Part shown: positions 49,877 through 59,255 of the stretch, piece by piece | How the letters are laid out: every line of letters starts with the position of its first letter | Numbering within the stretch: the stretch's first letter is position 1 | Origin: an uncultured Alphaproteobacteria bacterium | GTDB taxonomy: Bacteria > Pseudomonadota > Alphaproteobacteria > Caulobacterales > Aquidulcibacteraceae | Assembly: GCA_902826335.1 (NCBI GenBank) | Contig: CADEEL010000002.1 | Span: 71,536-135,535 of the forward strand | Reading direction: 5' to 3' | DNA length: 64,000 bases | Notes under the pieces: generated by a model | The model's input: only the letters and a program-made list of their open reading frames with translations | Databases searched by the model: none | What the model was told of the DNA's origin: nothing | Translations under genes and position numbers: made by a program

Positions 49877-51894
49877 GGCGCGGCCCCGTTCGCCGGCTGC
49901 GCGCCGGCCCAGATCGCGAACGCGCCGAAGGCCACCGCCGCGATCAACATGATGAAGCTATAGTGATAGACAAAGCCGGTCTGCGCGCGCCGCATCTGAC
50001 GAGACGCAAAGCGCGTCGAAGCGGAGACGCCGTCAGGCCCCAGTCCATCAATCGTTCGCTGATCGCCCCACCGCCACAGGAAATTACCGAGCGCGCGCCC
50101 GCCCTTGACGAAAATGAAGTCGTAAATCTCGTCGAAGAACCATTTATTGTAGAGAAAGGCATGCACCGGCCCGCCAGCGGCGGCGATGCGCGCGCCGAGG
50201 CCCTGGTTCAGCAGATAGAAGAACACAGCGAACACGAAGCCGGCGCCCGTGACAGCGAGCGGCGCCCAGATCACCCAATCGGGAAACTCATGATGCCCGT
50301 GGCTGACATGCAGCGTTTCGCGCCAGAACGCGCCGGCGTGCTCGCCGACGAAGTAAGGCGCGAAGAACCAGCCGGCGAACACAGCCCCAAACGCCAGCAC
50401 GAACAAAGGCGCAAGCATCACCATGGGCGATTCATGAGCGGGCGCCGCGCCGCTTTGCTGATGATGGGCGCTATGCGTCTCGCCATGGCCATGATGTTCG
50501 CCATGGCCGTGCGCCGCGCCGCGATAGGTCCCCTCGAACGTCATGAACAGCAGCCGCCACGAATAGAAGCTGGTGAGGAGGGCCGCGCCTACGCCCGCCC
50601 AGAAGGCCCATTGCGCGCCGATGCGGCCTGCTTCGATGCCCGCGAACGCCGCCTCGATCGCGGCGTCCTTGGAATAAAATCCCGCCAGCCCAAAAAATCC
50701 GGGCACGCCGAAGCCGATCAGCGCCAGCGTGCCGATCAGCATCATCGCCCAGGTGATCGTCATCGGGCCGCGCACGCCGCCCATGCGGCGCATGTCCTGC
50801 TCATGATGGAGGCCGTGGATGACGGAGCCCGCGCCGAGGAACAGCAACGCCTTGAAGAAGGCGTGCGTGAAGAGATGGAACATCGCCACGTTATAGGCGC
50901 CGACGCCGGCGGCGAAAAACATGTAGCCGAGCTGCGAGCATGTCGAATACGCGACGACGCGTTTGATATCGTTCTGGGCGAGCCCGACTGTCGCCGCGAA
51001 GATCGCCGTCGTCGCGCCGATGATGGTGACAAAGCCCGCCGCGTAAGGCGCCAGTTCGTATAGCGAGGCGCAGCGGCACACCATGAACACGCCGGCCGTC
51101 ACCATCGTCGCCGCATGGATGAGCGCGGAGACGGGCGTGGGCCCCTCCATCGCGTCGGGCAGCCAGGTGTGCAGGAAAAACTGCGCGCTTTTGCCCATCG
51201 CGCCGATGAAGAGAAGGCCGCTCACCACTTCAACAGCGCGGAAGGATATGTCGCCCACGCCGATCATCAGCTGCGGATGCGCGGCCGCCTGCGCGAACAC
51301 CTCGTCAAACCGGATCGACCCATAGGCGAAAAAGCACGCCATGATGCCGAGGGCGAAGCCGAAATCGCCGACGCGATTGACGACGAACGCCTTGATCGCC
51401 GCGTCGTTGGGCGCCTTGTTCTGGTACCAGAAGCCGATCAGCAAATAGGAGGCGACCCCCACGCCCTCCCAGCCAAAGAACATCTGCAAGAAGTCATTGG
51501 CCGTCACCAAGGCGAGCATCGCGAAGGTGAAAAACGAAAGGTAAGAGAAAAACCGTGCGCGATGGGGATCATCCGCCATGTAGCCGATCGAATAGACGTG
51601 CACGAGGAAGGACACGACCGTCACGACGACCAGCATGACGACGCTGAGGGAATCGATCCGCACCGACCAGGTCGATGTGAAGCCCGCGACATCGATGAAG
51701 CGGAATAATTCAGTCACGCGCTCCGGCGCATCGCCCCACGTGAAAGCGGCGAATGTGTAGAGCGACAGCGCGCAGCACAGACCAAGCACGCCCGTCGTCA
51801 ACGCCATGGCGAGTTTATCGCCCAGAAAACGCTGGCCGAGCCCGGCGATCGCCGCGGCGATGAGCGGGGCGAGAACGATGAAAGTCTCGATCAT
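49873..51894 (-). CDS. nuoL: NADH-quinone oxidoreductase subunit L
   Basis: NuoL is the distal antiporter-like subunit with the long lateral helix. The 673-residue protein has FLVHVYSIGYM, FFGWEGVGVASYLLIGFWY, FLHTWLPDAMEGPTPVSALIHAATMVTAGV (K/H-x-W-L-P-D-A-M-x-G-P-T-P-V-S-A-L-I-H-A motif region) and VAYSTCSQLGYMFFA. A His-rich, presumably flexible loop (HGHGEHHGHGETH-like) lies near residues 470-490. The length is in the normal upper range. Confidence 0.98.
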   Translation of the reverse strand: MIETFIVLAPLIAAAIAGLGQRFLGDKLAMALTTGVLGLCCALSLYTFAAFTWGDAPERVTELFRFIDVAGFTSTWSVRIDSLSVVMLVVVTVVSFLVHVYSIGYMADDPHRARFFSYLSFFTFAMLALVTANDFLQMFFGWEGVGVASYLLIGFWYQNKAPNDAAIKAFVVNRVGDFGFALGIMACFFAYGSIRFDEVFAQAAAHPQLMIGVGDISFRAVEVVSGLLFIGAMGKSAQFFLHTWLPDAMEGPTPVSALIHAATMVTAGVFMVCRCASLYELAPYAAGFVTIIGATTAIFAATVGLAQNDIKRVVAYSTCSQLGYMFFAAGVGAYNVAMFHLFTHAFFKALLFLGAGSVIHGLHHEQDMRRMGGVRGPMTITWAMMLIGTLALIGFGVPGFFGLAGFYSKDAAIEAAFAGIEAGRIGAQWAFWAGVGAALLTSFYSWRLLFMTFEGTYRGAAHGHGEHHGHGETHSAHHQQSGAAPAHESPMVMLAPLFVLAFGAVFAGWFFAPYFVGEHAGAFWRETLHVSHGHHEFPDWVIWAPLAVTGAGFVFAVFFYLLNQGLGARIAAAGGPVHAFLYNKWFFDEIYDFIFVKGGRALGNFLWRWGDQRTIDGLGPDGVSASTRFASRQMRRAQTGFVYHYSFIMLIAAVAFGAFAIWAGAQPANGAAP

Positions 51895-51899
51895 CGCCC

Positions 51900-52208
51900 T
51901 CAGCCCTTCATCAGGTTGATGTCCTCAACCGCGATAGAGCCGCGATTGCGGAAATAGGTGACGAGGATGGCGAGGCCGACCGCGGCCTCGGCGGCGGCCA
52001 CGGTCAACACCATGAGCGCGAAAATCTGGCCCGATATGTCATGAAGAAACGCCGAGAAGGCGACCAGATTGATGTTCACCGCGAGCAGAACCAGCTCAAT
52101 CGACATCAAGATGACGATGACGTTCTTCCTGTTCACGAAGATGCCGAACACGCCGATGGTGAACAGCGCCGCGGCGACGAACAGATAATGCGCGAGGCCG
52201 ATCTCCAT
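51900..52208 (-). CDS. nuoK: NADH-quinone oxidoreductase subunit K
   Basis: NuoK (Nqo11/ND4L) is a 102-residue, three-TM-helix subunit. [20 protein letters not shown] is followed by [19 protein letters not shown] with the key membrane Glu, and then [18 protein letters not shown] with the second conserved Glu. Both carboxylates lie on the proton-transfer path. Its ATG overlaps the nuoJ stop by one base. Confidence 0.98.
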   Translation of the reverse strand: MEIGLAHYLFVAAALFTIGVFGIFVNRKNVIVILMSIELVLLAVNINLVAFSAFLHDISGQIFALMVLTVAAAEAAVGLAILVTYFRNRGSIAVEDINLMKG

Positions 52209-52816
52209 CAGACGATCCCCTGCCCTGGCCGCACATCCTTGAGCTCCACGCCCTCGCTGCGCCGGCGCCCCACCTGCTTGGCGATATCCTGGCGCTTAAC
52301 GCCCGGCCGATGGCGCAGCGTCAGCACGATCGCGCCAAGCATCGCGACAAACAAGATGAGACCGGCCAGTTGGAAGACAAGCAGATAGTCCGTGTAGAGC
52401 ACGCGCCCGATCGCCTCGGCGTTCGTCACCTCGCCCGGCCCGCCGAGCGAAAGCGCCGCACGCCCGGCGCCGGCCTGACCGGCGGCGCTCGCGACGAGGC
52501 CAAGCTCCGCGAACAGCGCCAGCGCCACAAGCGCGCCGACTGGCAGATAGTTCAAGAACCCTTGGCGCAACTCGACGAAATCGACATCGAGCATCATCAC
52601 CACAAAGAGGAAGAGCACCGCGACCGCGCCGACATAGACGACAACCAGCAGCATCGCGAGAAACTCGGCGCCCATCAGCACGAAAAGCCCCGCCGCGCTG
52701 AAAAATGTCAGGATGAGAAACAACACCGAGTGCACGGGGTTGCGCGCGGAAATGACCGCGAACGCCGAAACGATCGCCGTCGCCGCCATTGCATAGAAGG
52801 CGATCGCCGCCAGCAT
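52208..52816 (-). CDS. nuoJ: NADH-quinone oxidoreductase subunit J
   Basis: NuoJ (Nqo10/ND6) is a 202-residue subunit with five TM helices. The conserved region is [46 protein letters not shown] (key residues [17 protein letters not shown]). Its C-terminal ~30 residues are soluble and basic. It starts 31 bp after nuoI. Confidence 0.97.
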   Translation of the reverse strand: MLAAIAFYAMAATAIVSAFAVISARNPVHSVLFLILTFFSAAGLFVLMGAEFLAMLLVVVYVGAVAVLFLFVVMMLDVDFVELRQGFLNYLPVGALVALALFAELGLVASAAGQAGAGRAALSLGGPGEVTNAEAIGRVLYTDYLLVFQLAGLILFVAMLGAIVLTLRHRPGVKRQDIAKQVGRRRSEGVELKDVRPGQGIV

Positions 52817-52847
52817 CCCCGTCTCGTCTCCCTCGAATCGCGCCGTT

Positions 52848-53336
52848 CTAACGATAGGGCGCGTCCAGCTCCAGATTCTTTGCGATCAGTCGCTCCCAGC
52901 GATCTCCGTTCGCGAGCAGGCGTTCCTTGTCGTAATAGAGTTCCTCGCGGGTCTCGGCCGCGAACTCGAAGTTCGGCCCCTCAACGATCGCATCGACCGG
53001 GCATGCCTCCTGGCAGAAGCCGCAATAAATGCACTTCACCATATCGATGTCGTAGCGCGTGGTGCGGCGCGAACCGTCCGCGCGCGGCTCGGCTTCTATG
53101 GTGATGGCCTGGGCCGGGCAGATCGCTTCGCACAATTTACACGCGATGCAGCGCTCTTCCCCGTTCGGATAGCGGCGCAGCGCATGCTCGCCGCGAAAGC
53201 GTGGGGAAATCGGCCCCTTCTCGAACGGGTAGTTCACGGTGATCTTGCGCCGGAAGAAATAACGCATCCCCAGCATGAAGGCGCCGGCGAAATCCAGCAG
53301 CATGGCGCCGCGCATGGATTGCAGAAGACGAGACAT
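52848..53336 (-). CDS. nuoI: NADH-quinone oxidoreductase subunit I (2[4Fe-4S])
   Basis: NuoI carries clusters N6a and N6b in the peripheral arm. The 162-residue protein has two Cys motifs, [12 protein letters not shown] and [12 protein letters not shown], each with the fourth Cys feeding the other cluster, plus the [23 protein letters not shown] lead-in (key residues [20 protein letters not shown]). The ATG at 53336 follows the nuoH stop by 2 nt. The longer frame is antisense-like sequence across nuoH. Confidence 0.98.
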   Translation of the reverse strand: MSRLLQSMRGAMLLDFAGAFMLGMRYFFRRKITVNYPFEKGPISPRFRGEHALRRYPNGEERCIACKLCEAICPAQAITIEAEPRADGSRRTTRYDIDMVKCIYCGFCQEACPVDAIVEGPNFEFAAETREELYYDKERLLANGDRWERLIAKNLELDAPYR

Positions 53337-53338
53337 GC

Positions 53339-54397
53339 CTAGCCTCCCAATCCAGTGAGCGGCAGGCTCGGGCGCCCATAGGCGACCCAGCCGGCGATCA
53401 GCGCAACGGCGGCGAGCGATGTGGGCAACAGCACCTTCCAGCCCAACCGCATCAATTGGTCGTACCGATATCTGGGCACGATCGCCTTCACCATGGCGAA
53501 GAAGAAAAAGCAGACCCAGATTTTGAAGTACAGAATGCCAAATGCGAAAAACGGATTCTCCACCGGCCCCCACGGCGCGTGCCAGCCGCCCAGGAACAGG
53601 ATGCTCATCATCGCGCACATGAGCACGATGGAGAGATATTCCCCGATCATGAACAGCAAATAGGGCGTGGACGAATATTCAACCTGATAACCGGCGACGA
53701 GTTCAGCCTCCGCTTCTGGCAGATCGAACGGAGGCCGGTTCGTCTCGGCCAGCGCCGAAATGAAAAAGATGACAAACATCGGGAACATCACAAACACGGT
53801 CGGCCATGCAAACGCGTTCCACGCGCCGATGCCGGCGCGCTGGTGATTGACGATGTCCGTGAGGTTCATGGAGCCGACGAGCAACAGTACCGTGATGATG
53901 ATGAAGCCGATCGAAACTTCATAACTCACCATCTGCGCCGCGCTACGCAGCCCGCCGAGGAACGGATATTTCGAATTGGACGCCCAGCCGCCCATGATGA
54001 TGCCGTAAACGCCGAGCGAGCTGATGGCGAAGAGATAGAGAATGCCGACATTTAGATCGGCGATCACCCAGCCCGGCGCCCAGGGCACCACCGCCCAGGC
54101 CGCGAAGGCGAGTGTAAAGGTGATGAGCGGCGCAAGGATGAACACAGTTTTGTTCGCGCCGGCGGGAATGATGATTTCCTTGAAAACAAATTTAAGGAAA
54201 TCCGCGAAGCTCTGCAGCAGTCCGAACGGGCCGACCACGTTCGGCCCCTTGCGCATCATCACCGCAGCCCAGACCTTGCGGTCGAACAGCAGGATGAAGG
54301 CGAGCGTCAGCAGCAGCATGACCATAATGGCGAGTATCTGCCCCACGCCGAGCCAGAAGCCCCAAACGGGGCCGAAGTCCTCAATGAGCGCGTTCAT
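53339..54397 (-). CDS. nuoH: NADH-quinone oxidoreductase subunit H
   Basis: NuoH (ND1) forms the quinone entry chamber at the membrane-arm joint. The 352-residue protein has eight or so TM helices and the conserved loops [47 protein letters not shown] and [25 protein letters not shown] (key residues E-x-N-R-P-P-F-D-x-x-E-x-E-x-E-L). The ATG at 54397 overlaps the nuoG stop. Confidence 0.98.
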   Translation of the reverse strand: MNALIEDFGPVWGFWLGVGQILAIMVMLLLTLAFILLFDRKVWAAVMMRKGPNVVGPFGLLQSFADFLKFVFKEIIIPAGANKTVFILAPLITFTLAFAAWAVVPWAPGWVIADLNVGILYLFAISSLGVYGIIMGGWASNSKYPFLGGLRSAAQMVSYEVSIGFIIITVLLLVGSMNLTDIVNHQRAGIGAWNAFAWPTVFVMFPMFVIFFISALAETNRPPFDLPEAEAELVAGYQVEYSSTPYLLFMIGEYLSIVLMCAMMSILFLGGWHAPWGPVENPFFAFGILYFKIWVCFFFFAMVKAIVPRYRYDQLMRLGWKVLLPTSLAAVALIAGWVAYGRPSLPLTGLGG

Positions 54398-56436
54398 TCC
54401 GCCGCCACCTTGGCGCTCGCCCGCTCGGCCGCGGCGCGCGCGCACGCGGCCATCGTCATGCTCGCGCGCGCGATCGGGTTGGTGAGGTAAAAGTCCGTCA
54501 CCGGAGAGGCGAAGGGCGCGGCGTTGAACTCTCCGGTCGCGCCAAGGCGCGCATCGCCAGCCGCCGCGCCCGGCGCGTAATCAAGGCGGCCGAATGTCGG
54601 ATGGTCGGCTATCATTTTGGCGCGGAGCGCGGTGAGATCGTCATAAGGCAAGGTCTTGCCGAGGCGGGCAGACAGCGCGCGCAGGATCGTCCAATCTTCC
54701 TTCGCCTCGCCCTTTGGAAACACGGCGCGCTCGCCATATTGCACGCGGCCCTCGGTGTTGACCCAGGTGGCGCACTTTTCGGTGTATGCGGCGCCCGGGA
54801 GGATAATGTCCGCCCTATGCGCGCCGCGATCCCCATGCGTGCCGAGATAAATCACTGTTCCGCGCGCGGGTAGGTCCACTTCGTCGACGCCGAGCGCAAG
54901 AAGCGTATCGACGCCGCCGGCCAGCATGACGCGCGCATCCGCGCCGCCGGCGCCCGGCGTGAAGCCGAGATCGAGGCCCCCCACACGCGCCGCGCTTGTG
55001 TGAAGAACGTTGAAGCCGTTCCACCCGTTCCGCTTCAGAGTAAGCGCGCCGAGCGCGTGCAGAACGGCGCCGGCGTCGCTCCGCGCGAACACGGCCGCGC
55101 CGATGACAACGAGCGGTTTTTTGGCGTCCCCCAACGCGCGCGCGAACGCGCCGAGATCGCGCAGTGATTGCGGCCCCGCGCCGATATAGTCGTACGCATA
55201 GGTCAGCGCCGCGCGCGGGCCGACCACGCCGATGCGCGCATTGTTGCGCAGCCAGGCTTTGCGAATGCGGGCGTTGAGGATCGGCGCTTCAATCCTGGGA
55301 TTGGTTCCGACAAGCAAAATCGCGTCGGCCTCGTCGACGCCGGCGATGGTCGAATTGAAGACATAGCCCGCGCGTTCGGCGGGAAATTTTGCGCCGTCCC
55401 AATTGCAATCCGTGTTCGGCGAACCCAGCGCGCGGAAGAGATCGAGCGTCGCCTTCATGCTCTCGGCGCAGGCGAGATCGCCGGCGAGCGCGCCGATCTT
55501 GTTCGCATCGCCCGAGAGTGCACGCGCGGCCGCACCAAGCGCTTCATCCCAGGTCGCGGCGCGCAGCTTGCCGTTCACGCGCACATAGGGCCGATCCAAT
55601 CGTTGGCGCTTAAGCCCATCTTCGGCATAGCGCGTCTTGTCGGAAATCCATTCCTCATTGATCTCTTCGTTGAGGCGCGGCAGTACGCGCAGCACCTCCT
55701 CGCCGCGCGCATCGATGCGGATGGCGGAGCCGAGCGCATCCATAACATCAACGGATTCAGTCTTTTTCAGCTCCCACGGGCGTGCGTTGAACGCATAAGG
55801 TTTCGAGGTCAGCGCCCCGACCGGGCACAAATCGATTACGTTCGCCGAGAGTTCGCTGGACAGCGCGGCTTCGAGATAGGTTGTGATCTCCATATCCTCG
55901 CCGCGGCCTGTGGCGCCGATTTCGGGAACGCCCGCGACTTCTGTGATGAACCGGACGCAGCGCGTACACTGAATGCAGCGCGTCATCACCGTCTTGACCA
56001 AGGGCCCCATGTCCTTGTCTTCAACGGCGCGTTTGTTCTCATCGAAGCGCGAGCCGCCGCGCCCATAGGCCATGGCCTGATCCTGCAGATCGCACTCGCC
56101 GCCTTGATCGCAAATCGGGCAATCGAGCGGGTGATTGATGAGCAGGAATTCCATGACGCCATTGCGCGCCTTCTTCACCATCGGCGAGCTTGTGAACACC
56201 ATTGGCAACGCGTCATCCTTGGCGGGCCGCTGATCCTTCACCTGCTGCGCGCACGAAGCGACCGGCTTTGGCGCGCCCTTCACCTCGACGAGACACATCC
56301 GGCAATTGCCGGCGATCGACAACCGCTCATGATAGCAGAAACGTGGAATTTCCGCGCCCGCCGCTTCGCAGGCCTGCAGCAAGGTGTAATCGGGCGGCAC
56401 ATCGATTTCGACGCCGTCGATCATAATTTTGCTCAT
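54394..56436 (-). CDS. nuoG: NADH-quinone oxidoreductase subunit G (Fe-S, molybdopterin-like fold)
   Basis: NuoG carries several Fe-S clusters in the peripheral arm. The 680-residue protein has the N-terminal 2Fe-2S ferredoxin motif ([19 protein letters not shown]), the N5 cluster with a His ligand in the [18 protein letters not shown] segment, and [11 protein letters not shown] molybdopterin-oxidoreductase-like domain without a visible extra N7 cluster follows. The ATG at 56436 gives the usual MSKIMIDG start. The 242 bp upstream to the collagen-like gene are free of recognised genes and may hold the nuoG promoter, since nuoF is 1.5 kb away. Confidence 0.97.
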   Translation of the reverse strand: MSKIMIDGVEIDVPPDYTLLQACEAAGAEIPRFCYHERLSIAGNCRMCLVEVKGAPKPVASCAQQVKDQRPAKDDALPMVFTSSPMVKKARNGVMEFLLINHPLDCPICDQGGECDLQDQAMAYGRGGSRFDENKRAVEDKDMGPLVKTVMTRCIQCTRCVRFITEVAGVPEIGATGRGEDMEITTYLEAALSSELSANVIDLCPVGALTSKPYAFNARPWELKKTESVDVMDALGSAIRIDARGEEVLRVLPRLNEEINEEWISDKTRYAEDGLKRQRLDRPYVRVNGKLRAATWDEALGAAARALSGDANKIGALAGDLACAESMKATLDLFRALGSPNTDCNWDGAKFPAERAGYVFNSTIAGVDEADAILLVGTNPRIEAPILNARIRKAWLRNNARIGVVGPRAALTYAYDYIGAGPQSLRDLGAFARALGDAKKPLVVIGAAVFARSDAGAVLHALGALTLKRNGWNGFNVLHTSAARVGGLDLGFTPGAGGADARVMLAGGVDTLLALGVDEVDLPARGTVIYLGTHGDRGAHRADIILPGAAYTEKCATWVNTEGRVQYGERAVFPKGEAKEDWTILRALSARLGKTLPYDDLTALRAKMIADHPTFGRLDYAPGAAAGDARLGATGEFNAAPFASPVTDFYLTNPIARASMTMAACARAAAERASAKVAAE

Positions 56437-56678
56437 GCGCGCGCCGCCTCAGATGCGCATGCGCGGATCGGCGCTGCGATGTGGTGGGTTGGCTCGGCGG
56501 ACATGGCTCAGCGTTCGGCTCCGTGCGCGCCGCGCCCGGCGCGGGCGCATCTATGTCCATGTTTGGCGCCAAGGCCAAGAGGCGAACGGACGCATCGCGC
56601 TGGGCCGCGACGGAATGGGGCGCGAGCCCCGTTGAACCAGGCGAGAGGGACAGCTCTCACCGTCATGAGGACAACGCC

Positions 56679-57209
56679 ATGCGCCCACTTATGAAAACTA
56701 CACTCGCCGCGCTCATCACGCTGTTCGCGCTCTCCGGCGCGGCGGCCGCGCATCCTGGCCACCGCCACCACGGCAACCCGCCCGGCCCCGCCGGCGGCCC
56801 GGGCACGAATTGGCATAATCCGCCCGGACCTGCCGGCGGCCCCGGCGCTTCGCCGCATCGGCGTGACCGGGACGGCAACCCGCCTGGCCCAGCGGGCGGG
56901 CCTGGAACGAATTGGGAAAACCCGCCCGGCCCGGCCGGCGGCCCCGGCGCATCGCCGGACCGCTGGTGGCGCGATCCGGCCCGCGGCCATTACTGGCGCC
57001 GGTTCGCCTGGGCCAACGCCTATTGGTATGGCGCGCCATGGGCTTGGCGGGGCGGCTATTGGTACTGGCACCCGTATCGCAGCTGCTGGTTCCGGGACGA
57101 TGACAGCAATCCGCCCGGCCCTGTCGGCGGCCCCGGCACGAACTGGGAAAATCCGCCCGGCCCAGCCGGCGGCCCCGGCGCCAGCCCGGATCGGAACTTC
57201 TGCCGCTAG
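56679..57209 (+). CDS. Exported collagen-like protein with NPPGPAGGPG tandem repeats
   Basis: The 176-residue precursor has a signal peptide (MKTTLAALITLFALSGAAAA, cut before HPGH). Three near-identical 29-residue units follow at residues 33-61, 67-95 and 144-172, each with two NPPGPxGGPG boxes: NPPGPxGGPGTNWx then NPPGPAGGPGASP(H/D)R. Between units two and three lies an aromatic block rich in Trp and Tyr (about 100-138), and two cysteines (136, 175) could form a disulfide. The Gly spacing is not a strict Gly-X-Y collagen repeat. The ATG at 56679 has GAGG nine bases upstream; 56691 is an alternative. It is the only plus-strand gene inside the nuo region. The function is unknown; a cell-surface or periplasmic role is inferred from the signal peptide. 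Confidence 0.75.
   Translation: MRPLMKTTLAALITLFALSGAAAAHPGHRHHGNPPGPAGGPGTNWHNPPGPAGGPGASPHRRDRDGNPPGPAGGPGTNWENPPGPAGGPGASPDRWWRDPARGHYWRRFAWANAYWYGAPWAWRGGYWYWHPYRSCWFRDDDSNPPGPVGGPGTNWENPPGPAGGPGASPDRNFCR
56775..57194 (+). repeat. Three 87-bp coding repeats (NPPGPAGGPG units)
   Basis: Units lie at 56775-56861, 56877-56963 and 57108-57194; each encodes 29 residues. Units one and two are separated by 15 bp and units two and three by 144 bp. DNA similarity is high but with synonymous changes, so the repeats are old or maintained at protein level. Confidence 0.85.
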
Positions 57210-57215
57210 CGGCGC

Positions 57216-57512
57216 CTAGACTTGCGTCAGCGCGAGTGGGCCGACCACCGTCACCCACTCGCGCACACGCCATGAAGTGACGACGCCGTTGATGACATAA
57301 GGATCGGCGCGGGCGAAGGCTTCCGCGTCCGCGCCGGTCTCGCCCTTGAACAAAAGCATGCCCATCGGCGGATCGTCCGCGAACGCGCCGCCAAGTTGAA
57401 GCTCCCCGCGCGCGACGGCTTCATTCGCAAGTTTCAAATGCGCAGCGCGGTGGGGCGCCCGCTTTTTTAGGAAATCAGGCGTGTAATCATAGATGAGGAC
57501 GAAGTGTTTCAT
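57216..57512 (-). CDS. YciI-like protein
   Basis: The 98-residue protein has the YciI/dimeric alpha-beta barrel pattern: HFVLIYDYTPDFLKKRAPHRAAHL with the conserved His near residue 25 in place of the usual HxxH region, GELQLGGAFADDPPMGMLLF, and FARADPYVINGVVTSWRVREW (key residues D-P-Y-x-x-x-G-v). The biochemical role of the family is mostly unknown. Its ATG overlaps the stop of the nuoF 3' remnant (ATGA), suggesting it once directly followed nuoF. Its stop is 6 bp from the convergent collagen-like gene. Confidence 0.83.
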   Translation of the reverse strand: MKHFVLIYDYTPDFLKKRAPHRAAHLKLANEAVARGELQLGGAFADDPPMGMLLFKGETGADAEAFARADPYVINGVVTSWRVREWVTVVGPLALTQV

Positions 57513-57544
57513 TCAGCAGCTACCATCCGCACCTGATGCACGCC
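57509..57544 (-). pseudogene. Remnant of a second nuoF 3' end
   Basis: On the minus strand this stretch encodes [11 protein letters not shown] and a TGA, identical in protein to the last 11 residues of nuoF 440 bp upstream. A 23-bp core is identical in DNA; the last four codons (Val-Ala-Ala-Glu) all differ from nuoF at the third base. The TGA overlaps the yciI ATG. Two small membrane ORFs lie between the copies. The arrangement parallels that at lolD. Confidence 0.8.
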
Positions 57545-57576
57545 GTTCTCCGTGCGGCTGGGCGCTTCTGAGTGCG

Positions 57577-57702
57577 TCACTCTGCTGGCGGCAGCTGCGA
57601 TGGGCGATCTCGCCAAATCCCATAGAGGGTGAAGAGAGCGGCAAAGCCGACCGCCAAGGCCAGCGTGAACAGAATATCGGGCGTAAAGCCGAGTTCGCTC
57701 AT
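57577..57702 (-). CDS. Small single-TM membrane protein (41 residues)
   Basis: This short gene starts at ATG 57702 with a perfect GGAGG nine bases upstream and encodes MSELGFTPDILFTLALAVGF followed by AALFTLYGIWRDRPSQLPPAE. One hydrophobic helix spans about residues 10-30, with a charged C-terminal tail. Its ATG overlaps the TGA of the preceding small ORF (ATGA), so the two form a coupled pair. It is placed between the two nuoF 3' ends. I do not recognise the family. The ribosome-binding site, coupling and clean TM pattern make it likely real. Confidence 0.65.
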   Translation of the reverse strand: MSELGFTPDILFTLALAVGFAALFTLYGIWRDRPSQLPPAE

Positions 57703-57944
57703 TGTTTGTCCTCCATATCACGAACCAGGCGCGCGGCAAACAAGTGCACGAGTACGCCGCCGGCGAGCATAACCAGACGCACCGCAGCTGTGAGTGAAAC
57801 GGCCAACGCCGGGTTCACGTAGGGACCAACCACGGCGGACGCCACCAGCGTAATCGCCAGCGCATTCGCGACATTCGCCCGCAGCTTCCGCTGCTCATTG
57901 CGCGCTTCGCGTCCAATCGGCGAGCGCCAGGGTCAATCGCGCAT
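57699..57944 (-). pseudogene. Small two-TM membrane-protein ORF, probably lacking a normal start
   Basis: An open frame from 57932 to the TGA at 57701-57699 encodes a basic N-terminus (REARNEQRKLRANVANALA), two hydrophobic segments (ITLVASAVVGPYVNPALAV and RLVMLAGGVLVHLFAARLV) and a charged end (RDMEDKQ). The in-frame ATG at 57944, 4 nt after nuoF, is followed by an in-frame TGA three codons later, and no other ATG, GTG or TTG start lies in frame before the first hydrophobic segment. Either the 5' end was lost at the recombination boundary behind nuoF, or a rare start codon is used. The intact downstream coupling argues the pair was once functional. Confidence 0.55.
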
Positions 57945-57948
57945 TTGC

Positions 57949-59253
57949 CTACTCCGCCGCCACCATCCGCACCTGATGCACGCCCTTGGCCGCGCGGTAG
58001 CGATCGATGCGCTGCTCGATCTCATGGCGGAAATGGCGGATGAGCCCTTGCACCGGCCAGGCCGCCGCATCGCCCAGCGCGCAGATCGTGTGGCCTTCAA
58101 CTTGGCTGGCCACATCCAACAGCAGATCGATCTCGCTGTGATCGGCCTCGCCGCGCGCCATGCGCTCCAGCACGCGCCACATCCAGCCGGTGCCTTCGCG
58201 ACACGGCGTGCACTGGCCGCAGCTTTCGTGCTTGTAGAAATAGGAAATGCGGGCGATGGCGCGCACGAGATCGGTCGATTGATCCATCACGATCACGGCC
58301 GCCGTGCCGAGCCCGGATTTCAGCGCGCTCAGGCTGTCGAAATCCATCAGCGCCGTTTCGGCCTCATGCGCGGGGATGAGCCGCACGGAGGAACCGCCAG
58401 GGATCACGGCTTTCAAATTGCCCCAACCGCCGCGCACGCCGCCGCAATGCGTCTCGATGAGCTCCTTCAACGGAATGCTCATCGCCTCTTCGACATTGCA
58501 GGGCTTGTTCACATGGCCGGAGACGCAGAACACTTTCGTGCCGGTGTTGTTGGCGCGCCCGATGCCAGCGAACCATTTCGCCCCGCGCCGCAGGATCGTC
58601 GGCACGACGGCGATGCTCTCAACATTGTTGACGGTCGTCGGGCAGCCATAAAGCCCGGAATTCGCGGGAAACGGCGGCTTGAGGCGCGGCTGGCCCTTCT
58701 TGCCTTCGAGGCTTTCGAGCAGCGCGGTTTCTTCCCCGCAAATATAAGCGCCCGCGCCGTGGCTGACATGGAGATCGAAATCCCAGCCATGCAGATTGTT
58801 TTTGCCGATGAGCTTAGCGGCGTACGCCTCTTGAATCGCCTGCTCCAATATCTCCCGCTCGCGCACATATTCGCCGCGTATGTAAATGTATGCAGTGTGC
58901 GCCTGCATGGCGAAGCTGGCGATAAGGCACCCTTCGATCAGCAGATGCGGATCGTGGCGCAGCATGTCGCGATCCTTGCACGTGCCCGGCTCGCTCTCGT
59001 CGGCGTTGACGACGAGATAGTGCGGCCGCTCCTTCACCTCCTTGGGCATGAACGTCCATTTAAGGCCAGTCGGGAAGCCCGCGCCGCCGCGCCCACGCAG
59101 GCCGGATTCCTTCACCTGTGCGATGATCCAGTCTCGTCCGCAGTCAATCATGTCCTTGGTGGCGTTCCAGGCGCCGCGCTGTTTCGCGGCCGCGAGGCGC
59201 CAATCGTGCGCGCCATAGAGATTGAGGAAGATGCGATCCTTGTCGGCGAGCAT
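57949..59253 (-). CDS. nuoF: NADH-quinone oxidoreductase subunit F (NADH/FMN-binding)
   Basis: NuoF holds FMN, binds NADH and carries cluster N3. The 434-residue protein has the FMN/NADH loops [15 protein letters not shown] and [36 protein letters not shown], and the 4Fe-4S motif [15 protein letters not shown] with the fourth Cys in [13 protein letters not shown]. The ATG at 59253 has GAGGGAG upstream, better than the longer frame. Its last 11 codons are duplicated at 57509-57544. Confidence 0.98.
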   Translation of the reverse strand: MLADKDRIFLNLYGAHDWRLAAAKQRGAWNATKDMIDCGRDWIIAQVKESGLRGRGGAGFPTGLKWTFMPKEVKERPHYLVVNADESEPGTCKDRDMLRHDPHLLIEGCLIASFAMQAHTAYIYIRGEYVREREILEQAIQEAYAAKLIGKNNLHGWDFDLHVSHGAGAYICGEETALLESLEGKKGQPRLKPPFPANSGLYGCPTTVNNVESIAVVPTILRRGAKWFAGIGRANNTGTKVFCVSGHVNKPCNVEEAMSIPLKELIETHCGGVRGGWGNLKAVIPGGSSVRLIPAHEAETALMDFDSLSALKSGLGTAAVIVMDQSTDLVRAIARISYFYKHESCGQCTPCREGTGWMWRVLERMARGEADHSEIDLLLDVASQVEGHTICALGDAAAWPVQGLIRHFRHEIEQRIDRYRAAKGVHQVRMVAAE

Positions 59254-59255
59254 GA

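Noticed and set aside
50420..50530. His-rich loop in NuoL considered as an insertion or metal-binding novelty
   Set aside because: Length and surrounding motifs are normal for NuoL, and flexible His-rich loops here are not unusual enough to report separately.
55168..56694. 508-codon plus-strand ORF antisense to nuoG
   Set aside because: Composition is Arg/Ala/His-rich without motifs; nuoG on the other strand is unambiguous.
56775..57194. Regular repeats considered as a CRISPR array
   Set aside because: Repeats are in frame, encode a clear signal-peptide-bearing protein, spacers are unequal and no cas gene is nearby.
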